DNA of 54,780 nucleotides from an uncultured Pelagibacteraceae bacterium (lineage in GTDB: Bacteria > Pseudomonadota > Alphaproteobacteria > Pelagibacterales > Pelagibacteraceae). A model generated the notes under the pieces. That model saw only the letters and a list, made by a program, of their open reading frames with translations, ran no database searches and was not told the DNA's origin. Shown here one piece after another: positions 15,328-23,152 of this stretch. The stretch is from assembly GCA_902554335.1 (NCBI GenBank), contig CACDOD010000006.1, forward strand, positions 1-54,780, in the 5' to 3' direction. Each line of letters begins with the position of its first letter. Position 1 is the first letter of the stretch. A program made the position numbers and the translations under genes.

Positions 15328-16619
15328 TAAAAAAGTCTTATTTGGACAGGTTTTTTAATTATATTATTGTTTCTTTTTAATGAATTTATAAGATTTTGGG
15401 ATCTATTTTCTAAAGCTCTATGCGTAATTATTACAATTGACGCGGATTTTCGTTTATGATCTGGAATTTGAATTACTCTTTCAATGGATATTTTATTATT
15501 AGCAAGAAGTTTAGTAATTTCAGATAAAACACCAGGTTTGTCCTTTACTTCAAGTCTTAAATATAAAGAGTGTGATGATATTTTTTCATTGTAAGGTAAA
15601 GGTTTTTTTCTTTTAATATCAGGAATACCAAAAGGATATTTAATGTTTCCTCTTAAAATGGACAATAGATCTGACATAAGGGCTGAGGATGTCGCTCCTG
15701 GTCCAGCCCCTTCACCCTGAAGAACAATCTCGCCTACTGGCTTGCCCTCTACAATAACAGCATTCATTACTCCATTTACATTTCCAATATAGCTGTCTTT
15801 TTTAACTAGTGATGGGTAGACTCTTTCAAATAATTTTCCATTAATTATTTCTGTAATACCTAGAAGCTTAATTCTGAAGTTCAATTGAGACGCAATTTCT
15901 ATATCTTTATATTCTAAGTTTTCAATTCCTTCCATTAAGCATTTTTTTTTTGATATTTTTTTATTAAAAGCTAGAGAGGATAATATTCTAATTTTAGCAA
16001 ATGCATCATAACCATTTAAATCAAGTTTTGGATTTCCTGGTTCTGCATAACCTAAAGATTGGGCTTTTTTCAAAACATTTTTAAAGCTGTCTTTTGTTTT
16101 TTCCATTTCTGATAAAATATAATTACAGGTTCCGTTTAATATTCCATAAACTTTAAACAATTTATTAGTAGCAAGTCCCTCCTTGATAGTTCTTAGTATA
16201 GGAATGCCACCCGCAACAGATGCTTCGAATTCTAAATTTACTTTATTTTTTTCAGCTAATTTAGACAAATAGTCACCATGTTTAGCGATCAGAGCTTTAT
16301 TCGGGGTAACAACGTGAATTTTATTTTTTAAAGATGTTTCAACAATTTTTTTTGAAACACCATCGCTTTGACCAATTACTTCAAAAAGAATATTGATTTT
16401 TTTATTTTTAATAATGTCTATTGGATTTTTAAAAAAAATAGATTTATTTATTTTAAATTTTCTTTTTTTATTTTTATTTTTTGCTGAAATTGCAACAATT
16501 TCGATTTTTTTTCCTGTTTTAAGTTCTATATCTTTTTTTTTGGTATTTAATTCATTAAGCAAATAGCTTCCTACTTGACCTAGTCCAACAACAGCAATAT
16601 TTATTTTTTTATTAATCAT
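15327..16619 (-). CDS. hom: Homoserine dehydrogenase
   Basis: The 430-residue protein has the single-function Hom architecture. It starts with the NAD(P)-binding fold INIAVVGLGQVGSYLL, then VVTPNKALIAKHG, and the substrate/catalytic domain with EASVAGGIPILRTIKEGL, LNGTCNYILSEME and LDLNGYDAFAKI. A C-terminal ACT domain lies at about 350-430 (RLEVKDKPGVLSEITKLLA). It reduces aspartate semialdehyde to homoserine for threonine and methionine synthesis, and the ACT domain usually confers feedback control. The gene sits between a small lipoprotein gene and two permease genes, all joined by 1-nt overlaps. Confidence 0.97.
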   Translation of the reverse strand: MINKKINIAVVGLGQVGSYLLNELNTKKKDIELKTGKKIEIVAISAKNKNKKRKFKINKSIFFKNPIDIIKNKKINILFEVIGQSDGVSKKIVETSLKNKIHVVTPNKALIAKHGDYLSKLAEKNKVNLEFEASVAGGIPILRTIKEGLATNKLFKVYGILNGTCNYILSEMEKTKDSFKNVLKKAQSLGYAEPGNPKLDLNGYDAFAKIRILSSLAFNKKISKKKCLMEGIENLEYKDIEIASQLNFRIKLLGITEIINGKLFERVYPSLVKKDSYIGNVNGVMNAVIVEGKPVGEIVLQGEGAGPGATSSALMSDLLSILRGNIKYPFGIPDIKRKKPLPYNEKISSHSLYLRLEVKDKPGVLSEITKLLANNKISIERVIQIPDHKRKSASIVIITHRALENRSQNLINSLKRNNNIIKKPVQIRLF

Positions 16620-16801
16620 TAATTCGTTAAACTTGGATATGAGGCCTCATCAGAATATTCAATTACTTTTTTTTTAAATTTTTCATATGTCATTTCATTA
16701 TTATATATATCAATGTCTAATTCTTTAGCATTAAAATTTGAAACTTGATTAATGCAGCCTGAAAAGGTGATAAAAATAAAAATTAACAGCAAATACTTCA
16801 T
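16619..16801 (-). CDS. Small predicted lipoprotein, function unknown
   Basis: This 60-residue protein has a short charged start, a hydrophobic stretch LLLIFIFIT and a lipobox FSGC at residues 12-15, so it should be lipidated at Cys15. The mature part is about 45 residues, acidic and predicted soluble, with TYEKFKKKVIEYSDEASYPSL near the end. It does not match LptM, which has a Gly-Pro-Leu-Tyr-rich start after the Cys. The gene overlaps the stop of argC and the start of hom by one base each. It may be conserved because of this position, but I cannot name a function. Confidence 0.72.
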   Translation of the reverse strand: MKYLLLIFIFITFSGCINQVSNFNAKELDIDIYNNEMTYEKFKKKVIEYSDEASYPSLTN

Positions 16802-17820
16802 TATAAACCCATATTTTTTTTAAAGTTAAATAATAAATTCATATTTTGAATTGCCTGTCCCCCACCACCTTTAATTAGATTGTCAATTGCTGACAATATA
16901 ATTAATTGTCTTTTAGACTTTGATTCACAAACTGATATTAAACATTTATTTGTATTGATTACATCATTAGTACTTATGTGTGAATTTTTTTTACTTATTC
17001 TTACAAATATTTGTTTTTTATAAAATTTTTTTAAATATTTTAAAACTGAATTTATGTTATTTTTTTTTGTCATATTGCAATAAATAGTTGTTAAAATTCC
17101 TCTAAACATTGGAGACAAATGAGGTGTAAAAGTGAATACTACTTTTTTACCTGTTTCAATATCAAGCTCTTGTTGTATTTCAGAATTATGTCTGTGAGCT
17201 TTAATACCATATACGCTTAAACTTTCATAAAGGTTTTTATTTTTGTATTTTTTATGTACACCTCTGCCAGCACCAGAGTAGCCTGATTTTGAATCTATAA
17301 TAATATTTTTATTTGAAATAATATTATTTTTTAAAAGAGGTATTAATGGTAGTAATATTGATGTAGGATAACATCCAGGACATCCAATAATTTTAAAATT
17401 TTTAATTTTTTTATTTTTTATCTCAGGTAAAGCATAGATACTACTTTTAATATTTTTTTTAGCTAAATGTTTAATTTTATAATATTTCAAATATGTTTTT
17501 GCGTTTTTTAATCTAAAATCAGCGGATAAATCAATTAACGTGTTATGTTTTTTAAGTTTATTTGAAATTTTTTGCGCTTCTCCATTAGGTAAAGCAGTAA
17601 AAATTACATTTACATCATTAAGTAATTTTTCATTAAATTTAATTATTTTTGGCAATTTTTTTTTTTTTAAAGAATGATCATAAGAAGAAATGCTTTTTCC
17701 AACTGATGAGTTACCACATAAGTATTTAATTTTTACTCCCTTATGTTTTACCAGGAGTTTAACCAATTCTATACCTATATAACCTGTCGAACCTGCAACT
17801 AATATATTTAGCTTTTGCAT
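16801..17820 (-). CDS. argC: N-acetyl-gamma-glutamyl-phosphate reductase
   Basis: This 339-residue protein reduces N-acetylglutamyl phosphate to the semialdehyde in arginine synthesis. It has the dinucleotide fold start NILVAGSTGYIGIELVKLL, the ALPNGEAQKIS segment, the catalytic Cys150 in IIGCPGCYPTS, SGYSGAGRG, and the His-containing AHRHNSEIQQEL. Length and motifs fit the long-form ArgC. The gene follows rpsI by 35 bp on the same strand, so it may share the rplM-rpsI transcript, and it shares a TAATG stop/start with the small lipoprotein gene downstream. Confidence 0.96.
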   Translation of the reverse strand: MQKLNILVAGSTGYIGIELVKLLVKHKGVKIKYLCGNSSVGKSISSYDHSLKKKKLPKIIKFNEKLLNDVNVIFTALPNGEAQKISNKLKKHNTLIDLSADFRLKNAKTYLKYYKIKHLAKKNIKSSIYALPEIKNKKIKNFKIIGCPGCYPTSILLPLIPLLKNNIISNKNIIIDSKSGYSGAGRGVHKKYKNKNLYESLSVYGIKAHRHNSEIQQELDIETGKKVVFTFTPHLSPMFRGILTTIYCNMTKKNNINSVLKYLKKFYKKQIFVRISKKNSHISTNDVINTNKCLISVCESKSKRQLIILSAIDNLIKGGGGQAIQNMNLLFNFKKNMGL

Positions 17821-17855
17821 AATTTATTATAACTGTTGTAATTGAAAAAGAAAAA

Positions 17856-18269
17856 TTATCTTTTAGAAAATTGGAAACTACGTCTAGCTTTTCTATGACC
17901 GTATTTCTTTCTTTCAACAGCTCTAGAGTCTCTCGTGGTAAGCTTTTCTTTTTTCAAAGTAGGTTTTAGATTTTCATCAAACTGTAACAATGCTTTTGAG
18001 ATACCATGAACCAATGCCCCTACTTGACCAGTCAATCCTCCGCCTGTAACATTTCCTCTTACATCGTAATCAGCTGTTTGATTAATAATTTCAAAAGGTC
18101 TTAGAAGTTTCATTTTATGAATCTCTCTTGTGAAATAATCATCATATTTTTTTCCATTAATAACAATTTGACCTGACCCTTTTTTTAACCAAACTTTAGC
18201 AATTGAGGTTTTTCTTCTTCCTGTTGCGTATTTACTGTCCTTAAAGTCTAGTTTTTGTACTAAAGTCAT
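17856..18269 (-). CDS. rpsI: 30S ribosomal protein S9
   Basis: The 137-residue protein shows the S9 pattern: YATGRRKTSIAKVWLKKGSG, NGKKYDDYF, GNVTGGGLTGQVGALVHGI and the invariant basic end RKKYGHRKARRSFQFSKR, whose tail reaches the P-site tRNA in the ribosome. A short N-terminal extension precedes the core. It lies 1 nt after rplM, the universal bacterial rplM-rpsI pair. argC follows 35 bp downstream. Confidence 0.98.
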   Translation of the reverse strand: MTLVQKLDFKDSKYATGRRKTSIAKVWLKKGSGQIVINGKKYDDYFTREIHKMKLLRPFEIINQTADYDVRGNVTGGGLTGQVGALVHGISKALLQFDENLKPTLKKEKLTTRDSRAVERKKYGHRKARRSFQFSKR

Positions 18270-18270
18270 T

Positions 18271-18729
18271 TTAATTTCTTACTATATTTTTATTATTTAA
18301 TTTAGATAATTCTATTACTATAGGATTTTGAACACCATGTGGATGATCTGATCCTTTATAAATTTTTAATTTTGTAAGTTGTTTTTTTGCTAAAGGGCCT
18401 CCGGGCAACATTCTTTTAACAGCTAATTTTAATGCTTCACCTGGTTTTTTATCAAAAAGTTTTTCTGGGGTTGTCTCTTTAATGCCACCTGGATATCCCG
18501 TATGGCGATAATATTTTTTATCTTGGAATTTTTTTCCAGTAAATTTAATTTTTTCAATGTTTTTAACTACAACAAAATCTCCATTATCCATATGAGGAGT
18601 AAAAGTTGCTTTATTTTTACCTCTTAGAATTTTAGCAATTATAGATGCCAATCTTCCAACTACAGCATTTGAGGCGTCTATTTCGTACCAGTTGTTATTT
18701 AGCTCGTTTTTCTTAACAAATTTAGTCAT
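18271..18729 (-). CDS. rplM: 50S ribosomal protein L13
   Basis: This 152-residue protein matches L13: NWYEIDASNAVVGRLASIIAKI, FTPHMDNGDFVVVKN, the HTGYPGGIKETT block, LAVKRMLPGGPLAKKQL and YKGSDHPHGVQNP. L13 is an early assembly protein of the large subunit. A good promoter lies so close upstream (-10 ends 10 nt before the ATG) that the leader would be only a few bases long. I see no room for the structured L13 autoregulatory leader known in some other bacteria. Confidence 0.98.
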   Translation of the reverse strand: MTKFVKKNELNNNWYEIDASNAVVGRLASIIAKILRGKNKATFTPHMDNGDFVVVKNIEKIKFTGKKFQDKKYYRHTGYPGGIKETTPEKLFDKKPGEALKLAVKRMLPGGPLAKKQLTKLKIYKGSDHPHGVQNPIVIELSKLNNKNIVRN

Positions 18730-18739
18730 GATTGGCCGG

Positions 18740-18768
18740 ATTAATACTGATAAATGTCATATTGTCAA
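18740..18768 (-). promoter_or_regulatory. Promoter for rplM-rpsI
   Basis: On the minus strand, a perfect -35 TTGACA (18768-18763) is followed after 17 bp by ATTAAT (18745-18740), a -10 with four of six consensus bases. Transcription should start near 18733, leaving only about 3-5 nt before the rplM ATG. The -35 overlaps TTGTCA on the plus strand, so the divergent MetY promoter may share this region. Confidence 0.6.
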
Positions 18769-18820
18769 TTTATATTAATATTGATAGTTAATAATTAATA
18801 TTTAAAAATAAGGGAAATTT

Positions 18821-20155
18821 ATGACTGATAAAAAAAATAAAGGTACTGATCCAAAAACATACAAATTTGATACATTAAGCTTACACGCGGGGTATCAACC
18901 TCATAAAAATGCTGGTTCAAGACAAGTGCCAATATATCAAACAACATCTTATTTATTTGATGATGTGGATCATGCAGCTGCATTATTTAACCTTGAGAGA
19001 GGTGGTCATATTTATAGTAGAATTTCAAATCCAACTGTAGCTGTTCTTGAGGAGAGAGTTGCTTCTTTAGAGGGAGGTACAGCAGCATTAGCTACTTCCT
19101 CTGGAATGAGTGCAATTTTTTTAACTATCATGACTTTATGTGAAGCTGGAGATCATCTAGTTGTATCTTCTCAATTGTATGGAGGTACAGTGAACTTATT
19201 TAGACTTACTCTACCAAAATTTGGAATTAAATGTACTTTCGTAAAACCAAGAGATACTCAAGGATTTAAAAAAGCAATTCAGAAAAACACTAAAGGTATA
19301 TTTGGTGAGCTTGTAGGTAATCCTGGAAATGAATTAATGAATATGCCAGAAATTTCAAAAATTGCACATGACGCTGGTATACCATTGATTGTTGATGCTA
19401 CTTATCAAACACCTTATCTTTGTAAACCATTCGAACATGGTGCAGATATTGTTGTGCATTCATTAACGAAATGGATGGCTGGTCATGGATCATCGATGGC
19501 AGGAATATTAGTAGAAGGTGGAAAATTTGATTGGATGCAAAATGATAAATTTCCAACTATGACTACACCTTATGAAGGTTATCATGGTCTTTCATTTGCA
19601 GAGGAATTTGGACCAACAGCTTTTACAATGAAAGCCAGAGCTGAAGGTATGAGAGATTTTGGTCCTTGTTTGAGCCCTCAAAATGCCTGGAATGTTTTAC
19701 AAGGTATTGAAACTTTATCAGTAAGAATGAAAAAACATTGTTCGAATGCAGAGGAAATGGTAAAATACTTACTTAATCATGAAAGTGTTGCATGGGTATC
19801 ACATCCAAGTGTTCCTGATCATCCAGATCATGAACTTGCCAAAAAACTTTTACCTAATGGTCGTGGATCGATGATAGCATTCGGAATTAAAGGCGGTAAA
19901 GATGCTGGTGTCGCTTTTATTAATAATGTTAAACTTGCATCGCATCTAGCAAATGTTGGTGATACTAGAACACTTGTTATTCATCCTGCCTCTGGAACTC
20001 ATTCTCAGATGGATGAGGCGACTTTAAAATTTGCTGGACTATCTCATGATATGATTAGATTATCTGTTGGTATTGAGGATATAGACGATATTAAAAATGA
20101 TTTTGAAGTAGGTTTTAGAGCAGCTAGAAAGCCTAGACTTGTTTCAAATCAATGA
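18821..20155 (+). CDS. O-acetylhomoserine sulfhydrylase-like PLP enzyme (Cys/Met metabolism family)
   Basis: This 444-residue protein is a gamma-family PLP enzyme. It has FDTLSLHAGYQP and VPIYQTTSYLF at the start, YSRISNPTVAVLEERVASLEGG, the cofactor contacts in SSQLYGGT, VDATYQTPYL, and the Schiff-base Lys217 in VVHSLTKWMAGHGSS. Length and the VHSLTKW(x)-GHG motif favour the MetY type, which makes homocysteine from O-acetylhomoserine and sulfide, over shorter cystathionine synthases/lyases. Methionine gamma-lyase activity cannot be excluded. An AAGGGA ribosome site lies 5 nt before the ATG. It overlaps the hydrolase gene by ATGA. Confidence 0.88.
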   Translation: MTDKKNKGTDPKTYKFDTLSLHAGYQPHKNAGSRQVPIYQTTSYLFDDVDHAAALFNLERGGHIYSRISNPTVAVLEERVASLEGGTAALATSSGMSAIFLTIMTLCEAGDHLVVSSQLYGGTVNLFRLTLPKFGIKCTFVKPRDTQGFKKAIQKNTKGIFGELVGNPGNELMNMPEISKIAHDAGIPLIVDATYQTPYLCKPFEHGADIVVHSLTKWMAGHGSSMAGILVEGGKFDWMQNDKFPTMTTPYEGYHGLSFAEEFGPTAFTMKARAEGMRDFGPCLSPQNAWNVLQGIETLSVRMKKHCSNAEEMVKYLLNHESVAWVSHPSVPDHPDHELAKKLLPNGRGSMIAFGIKGGKDAGVAFINNVKLASHLANVGDTRTLVIHPASGTHSQMDEATLKFAGLSHDMIRLSVGIEDIDDIKNDFEVGFRAARKPRLVSNQ

Positions 20156-20970
20156 AATTTGAGGTGAATGGTGCAGAAGTGTTTGCCTCAACCGGTGGTA
20201 GACCTTTTGATAAAACTAAACCACTAATTATTTTTGTACATGGAAGTGGTTTAACTCACATGACGTGGGTTCTACAAACAAGATACTTTGCCTTTCACGG
20301 TTATACAGTTCTAGCATTAGACATGCCAGGTCATGGGTTATCTAGTGGAGAAAGTTTAAAATCTATCGAAGAAATGGCTGATTGGGTTAGTGATGTAATA
20401 GACTCTGTTGGTTATAAAGAGGCTTCATTAGTAGGACATTCTCAGGGATGCCTTGTGACAATGGAATGTGCTGCAAAAAACCCAAATAAAATAAAAACAT
20501 TGAGTTTAATGGGAGGTGCAGGTGCAATTCCTATGAATCCTGAGCTGCTATCTTTAGCGGAAAATAATAATCCAAAAGCTGTTGATTTAATGATGGATTG
20601 GGCTCATGGGCCAGCGGGACACTTCGGAGGACATCCTGTTCCAGGATTATATCACATTAATACTGGAGGAATGTTAGCAAAATCAAGAACAATTAAAAAT
20701 ACTCTTGGTGTTGATTTTAGAGCATGTGATAATTACAAAAATGGTTTCGAAGCTGCAAAAAAAATTAAAATTCCCACATTATCTATTTTAGCCACAGGGG
20801 ATAAAATGTGTCCTGTTAAAGAAGGAAAAAAATTAGCAGATTTAATTGATGGAAGTAAAGTTGAAATTATTGATAACTGTGGACACATGATGCTTCTAGA
20901 GGAAGCGGATAGAGTATTAAAAGTACTTAAAAATTTTATATTAATTAACTATCCAGCTAAAAAAAATTAG
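20152..20970 (+). CDS. Alpha/beta hydrolase
   Basis: The 272-residue alpha/beta hydrolase has the oxyanion-hole HGSGLTHMTW (His30-Gly31), the DMPGHGLSSG turn, the nucleophile Ser97 in GHSQG, and a late His in IDNCGHMMLLEE; the acid is probably Asp in ATGDKMCP. It has no signal peptide, so it is cytoplasmic. The tight coupling to the MetY-like gene (ATGA) hints at a role with sulfur or acyl-homoserine metabolites, but its sequence is not that of homoserine acetyltransferase MetX, which is longer. The substrate is unknown. Its 3' end overlaps the convergent ctaA by 14 nt. Confidence 0.88.
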   Translation: MKFEVNGAEVFASTGGRPFDKTKPLIIFVHGSGLTHMTWVLQTRYFAFHGYTVLALDMPGHGLSSGESLKSIEEMADWVSDVIDSVGYKEASLVGHSQGCLVTMECAAKNPNKIKTLSLMGGAGAIPMNPELLSLAENNNPKAVDLMMDWAHGPAGHFGGHPVPGLYHINTGGMLAKSRTIKNTLGVDFRACDNYKNGFEAAKKIKIPTLSILATGDKMCPVKEGKKLADLIDGSKVEIIDNCGHMMLLEEADRVLKVLKNFILINYPAKKN

Positions 20971-21979
20971 ATTTTCTGTTTATATATAATAAATAAATAG
21001 AAGAACTAACAAGAAATATTGAACTAATTTGGTGTAAAGAAGCTAATGTTATTTGCACTCCATTTATTAAAGTTAGTATTCCCAAAGAAATTTGAACTAA
21101 TAAGACCAAGCCAACAAGATTGATAGCAAAAAAAGAATCTCGAATTTGATTTTTATAAATTTTCAATAAAATGATCAAATATAAAAAAAGAATTATATAA
21201 GCTAAATTACGATGTAAAAATTGTACTAATGAAGCATCATTAAATACTGAGAAATTAAATAAATTATATAATTCATTATCATCTGGAAAATATGAGTTAC
21301 CCATGAGAGGCCAAGAATTATAAATAAGGCCAGCATTCATACCTGAAACAAAAGCTCCCAGCACTATTTGAATAAAAATTAATATCAGAAAAAAATAAGG
21401 TAAAATTGAATTTAATTTAACTTGATTATTAGTGGAGATATTTAGTTTTAGATAATTCCAAAAAAGCAAAGATAAAATTAAAAAAGCTATTAATAAATGT
21501 AAAGATAATCTGTAATGACTTACGTCTACTCTATTTACTAATCCACTAGATACCATATACCAGCCTATAAATCCTTGAAAACAAATTAAGAGAAATATAA
21601 AATATAAAGAGGTCAATTTTTTAAATCCTAGTTTAAAGGTAAAATAAATTAGTGGAAAAAGAAAAAAAAAGCCAATTAATCTTCCCATTAATCTGTGTGC
21701 CCATTCCCACCAAAAAATTACTTTAAATTCTTTAATTGTCATGGTGTAATTTTGAAGTTTAAATTCAGGTATTAACTTATATTCATCAAAATAATTATTC
21801 CATTGTTGATCATTAAGTGGAGGTAAAACACCTGAAAACAATTCCCATTTTGTTATAGATAAACCGGAGTCTGTTAATCTGGTTAAACCACCAACTACTA
21901 TCATAAATGCAATTAAGACAAACATAAAAAGAATCCATGTAGAAATTTGCTTTCTAGTAATATTATTTTCTATATACAT
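20957..21979 (-). CDS. ctaA: Heme A synthase (CtaA/COX15)
   Basis: This 340-residue inner-membrane protein has eight helices in two four-helix units. The expected heme-ligand histidines are in WEWAHRLMGRLIG, VSHYRLSLHLLIAF, QFLHRNLAY and LASLHQISSIF, and the N-terminal VGGLTRLTDSGLSITKWE motif is diagnostic. It oxidises the C8 methyl of heme O to a formyl group to form heme A for cytochrome c oxidase. The 43-bp gap to the divergent chorismate mutase gene should hold both promoters. Confidence 0.95.
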   Translation of the reverse strand: MYIENNITRKQISTWILFMFVLIAFMIVVGGLTRLTDSGLSITKWELFSGVLPPLNDQQWNNYFDEYKLIPEFKLQNYTMTIKEFKVIFWWEWAHRLMGRLIGFFFLFPLIYFTFKLGFKKLTSLYFIFLLICFQGFIGWYMVSSGLVNRVDVSHYRLSLHLLIAFLILSLLFWNYLKLNISTNNQVKLNSILPYFFLILIFIQIVLGAFVSGMNAGLIYNSWPLMGNSYFPDDNELYNLFNFSVFNDASLVQFLHRNLAYIILFLYLIILLKIYKNQIRDSFFAINLVGLVLLVQISLGILTLINGVQITLASLHQISSIFLVSSSIYLLYINRKSNFF

Positions 21980-22022
21980 ATTTGCATAAATATATTAATT
22001 ATTAACAAATCCAAATTATTAA

Positions 22023-22313
22023 ATGTCGCCTGATAAACTTAAAAAACTTGAAATAATTAGAAATAAATTAGATACATTGGATAATTCTTTAATTAAGTTA
22101 ATTAAAAAAAGAACTCTCTTAGTTAATGAAGTTCTTAAATTGAAGAAATTTAAAAATCAAATAGTTGATAATAAAAGAATTAATAAAATACTTAGTCAGA
22201 TCAGAAAAAAATCAATTAAAAATAAGATAGATCCAAAAATTACAAAAAAAATTTGGATTAATATGATCAGAGCTTATATTGATTATGAGAGAAGAAATTT
22301 TAAAAAAAAATAA
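22023..22313 (+). CDS. Chorismate mutase, AroQ type
   Basis: The 96-residue all-helical protein fits a stand-alone AroQ chorismate mutase. It starts with LEIIRNKLDTLDNSLIKLIKKR (the active-site Arg and the D-x-L-x-L-I-x-x-R pattern), then VNEVLKLKK and the DNKRINKILSQIRKK segment with the second-site basic residues. It rearranges chorismate to prephenate for phenylalanine and tyrosine synthesis. The gene ends exactly one base before the convergent L33 gene's stop. It is one of the shortest plus-strand units in the region, with no cotranscribed partner. Confidence 0.9.
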   Translation: MSPDKLKKLEIIRNKLDTLDNSLIKLIKKRTLLVNEVLKLKKFKNQIVDNKRINKILSQIRKKSIKNKIDPKITKKIWINMIRAYIDYERRNFKKK

Positions 22314-22505
22314 TTATTTACTATGAGGTGGTAGTTTTTTTTCAACAAACTTCTCATGTTTTCTAGTAGCTGGATTGTATTTTTTAGCTGAAAGTTTAAC
22401 CTTAGCCTTTTCACCGCCTGCAGGCTTTTTTAAATAATAAAAAAAAGGACTATCAGGTTTGGCCTCTGGAACCATTCTTACTTTAACAAAGGATTTTTTT
22501 GCCAT
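22314..22505 (-). CDS. rpmG: 50S ribosomal protein L33
   Basis: This 63-residue protein matches the zinc-free L33 type. KSFVKVRMVPEA starts like the family, FFYYLKKPAGGE replaces the usual FFYVTKKN region, and the core is KKYNPATRKHEKFVEKKL. No Cys residues are present. It is longer than the usual 55 residues because of an insert near residues 20-36 and a C-terminal PPHSK. It lies 1 nt after the merR-like gene, at the downstream end of the bc1-chaperone/rpmF/plsX/ihfA/merR run. Confidence 0.93.
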   Translation of the reverse strand: MAKKSFVKVRMVPEAKPDSPFFYYLKKPAGGEKAKVKLSAKKYNPATRKHEKFVEKKLPPHSK

Positions 22506-22506
22506 A

Positions 22507-22869
22507 TTAATTTTTTAAATTTATAATAATATTTTTAATGTTTTTTAATTTATTTTTTAAATATTTTGCTCTTATAGAGTTAAAAACAGAATCGTCAAGA
22601 TTTGATTTATTTTGATTTAAATGCTTTTTTACACCATCAATTGTTAAACCTTCAGATTTAAGAAGAAATTTAATAAATTTTAAAATTTCAATAGTTTTAA
22701 AATCATAATATCTTCTGTTGTTGAAAAATTTTGGTTTTAATTGGGTAAATTGTGTTTCCCAAAATCTCAATGTATGTGTATTAATATTTGTATCTTTTGG
22801 TTCAACATTATTTAAAATTATGGACACTTCACCTATCGTTTTATAAGCAGAGTGAATTTTAGTTGGCAT
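22507..22869 (-). CDS. MerR-family transcriptional regulator
   Basis: The 120-residue protein has an N-terminal winged-helix domain of MerR type: YKTIGEVSIILN as the first helix-turn-helix, THTLRFWETQFTQLKPKFFNNRRYYD with the diagnostic RFWE and RRYY segments, then GLTIDGVKKHL. The C-terminal effector domain is missing, as is usual for the small MerR paralog found next to ihfA in alphaproteobacteria. Its target is unknown. It overlaps ihfA by 11 nt. Confidence 0.9.
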   Translation of the reverse strand: MPTKIHSAYKTIGEVSIILNNVEPKDTNINTHTLRFWETQFTQLKPKFFNNRRYYDFKTIEILKFIKFLLKSEGLTIDGVKKHLNQNKSNLDDSVFNSIRAKYLKNKLKNIKNIIINLKN

Positions 22870-23152
22870 TATTTATCTTATTTTTTAAATATTTTGAGGG
22901 TTTAAATAAAATAACATTTCTTTGAGATATAATTGTTTCTTTTTTGGTTTTTGGATTTCTTCCTACTCTAGACTTTTTATGACGAAGTATAAAAGTACCA
23001 AAATTAGAAATTTTTACTTTCCCTTCTTCTTTAATACTATCCAATAAAATTTCAAAAATATCTTCCAAAACTGTTTCAATTAATTTTTTAGAAAATCCTA
23101 ACTGCATATAAATTGAGTTAATTATCTCTTTTTTTGTTAAGTTTTGACGCAT
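22859..23152 (-). CDS. ihfA: Integration host factor alpha subunit
   Basis: This 97-residue DNA-bending protein of the HU/IHF family has NLTKKEIINSIYMQLGFSKK, VLEDIFEILLDSIKEEGKVKISNFGTF and the beta-arm SRVGRNPKTKKE, with the intercalating Pro in RNPKT. The context (plsX upstream, merR downstream) is that of alphaproteobacterial ihfA. IHF shapes DNA for recombination, replication and transcription, so the tyrosine recombinase in this window could be a client. It shares one base with the plsX stop. Confidence 0.93.
   Translation of the reverse strand: MRQNLTKKEIINSIYMQLGFSKKLIETVLEDIFEILLDSIKEEGKVKISNFGTFILRHKKSRVGRNPKTKKETIISQRNVILFKPSKYLKNKINNAN

Noticed and set aside
16619-16801. LptM (LPS translocon chaperone) for the small lipoprotein
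   Set aside because: The conserved Gly-Pro-Leu-Tyr start after the lipidated Cys is missing.
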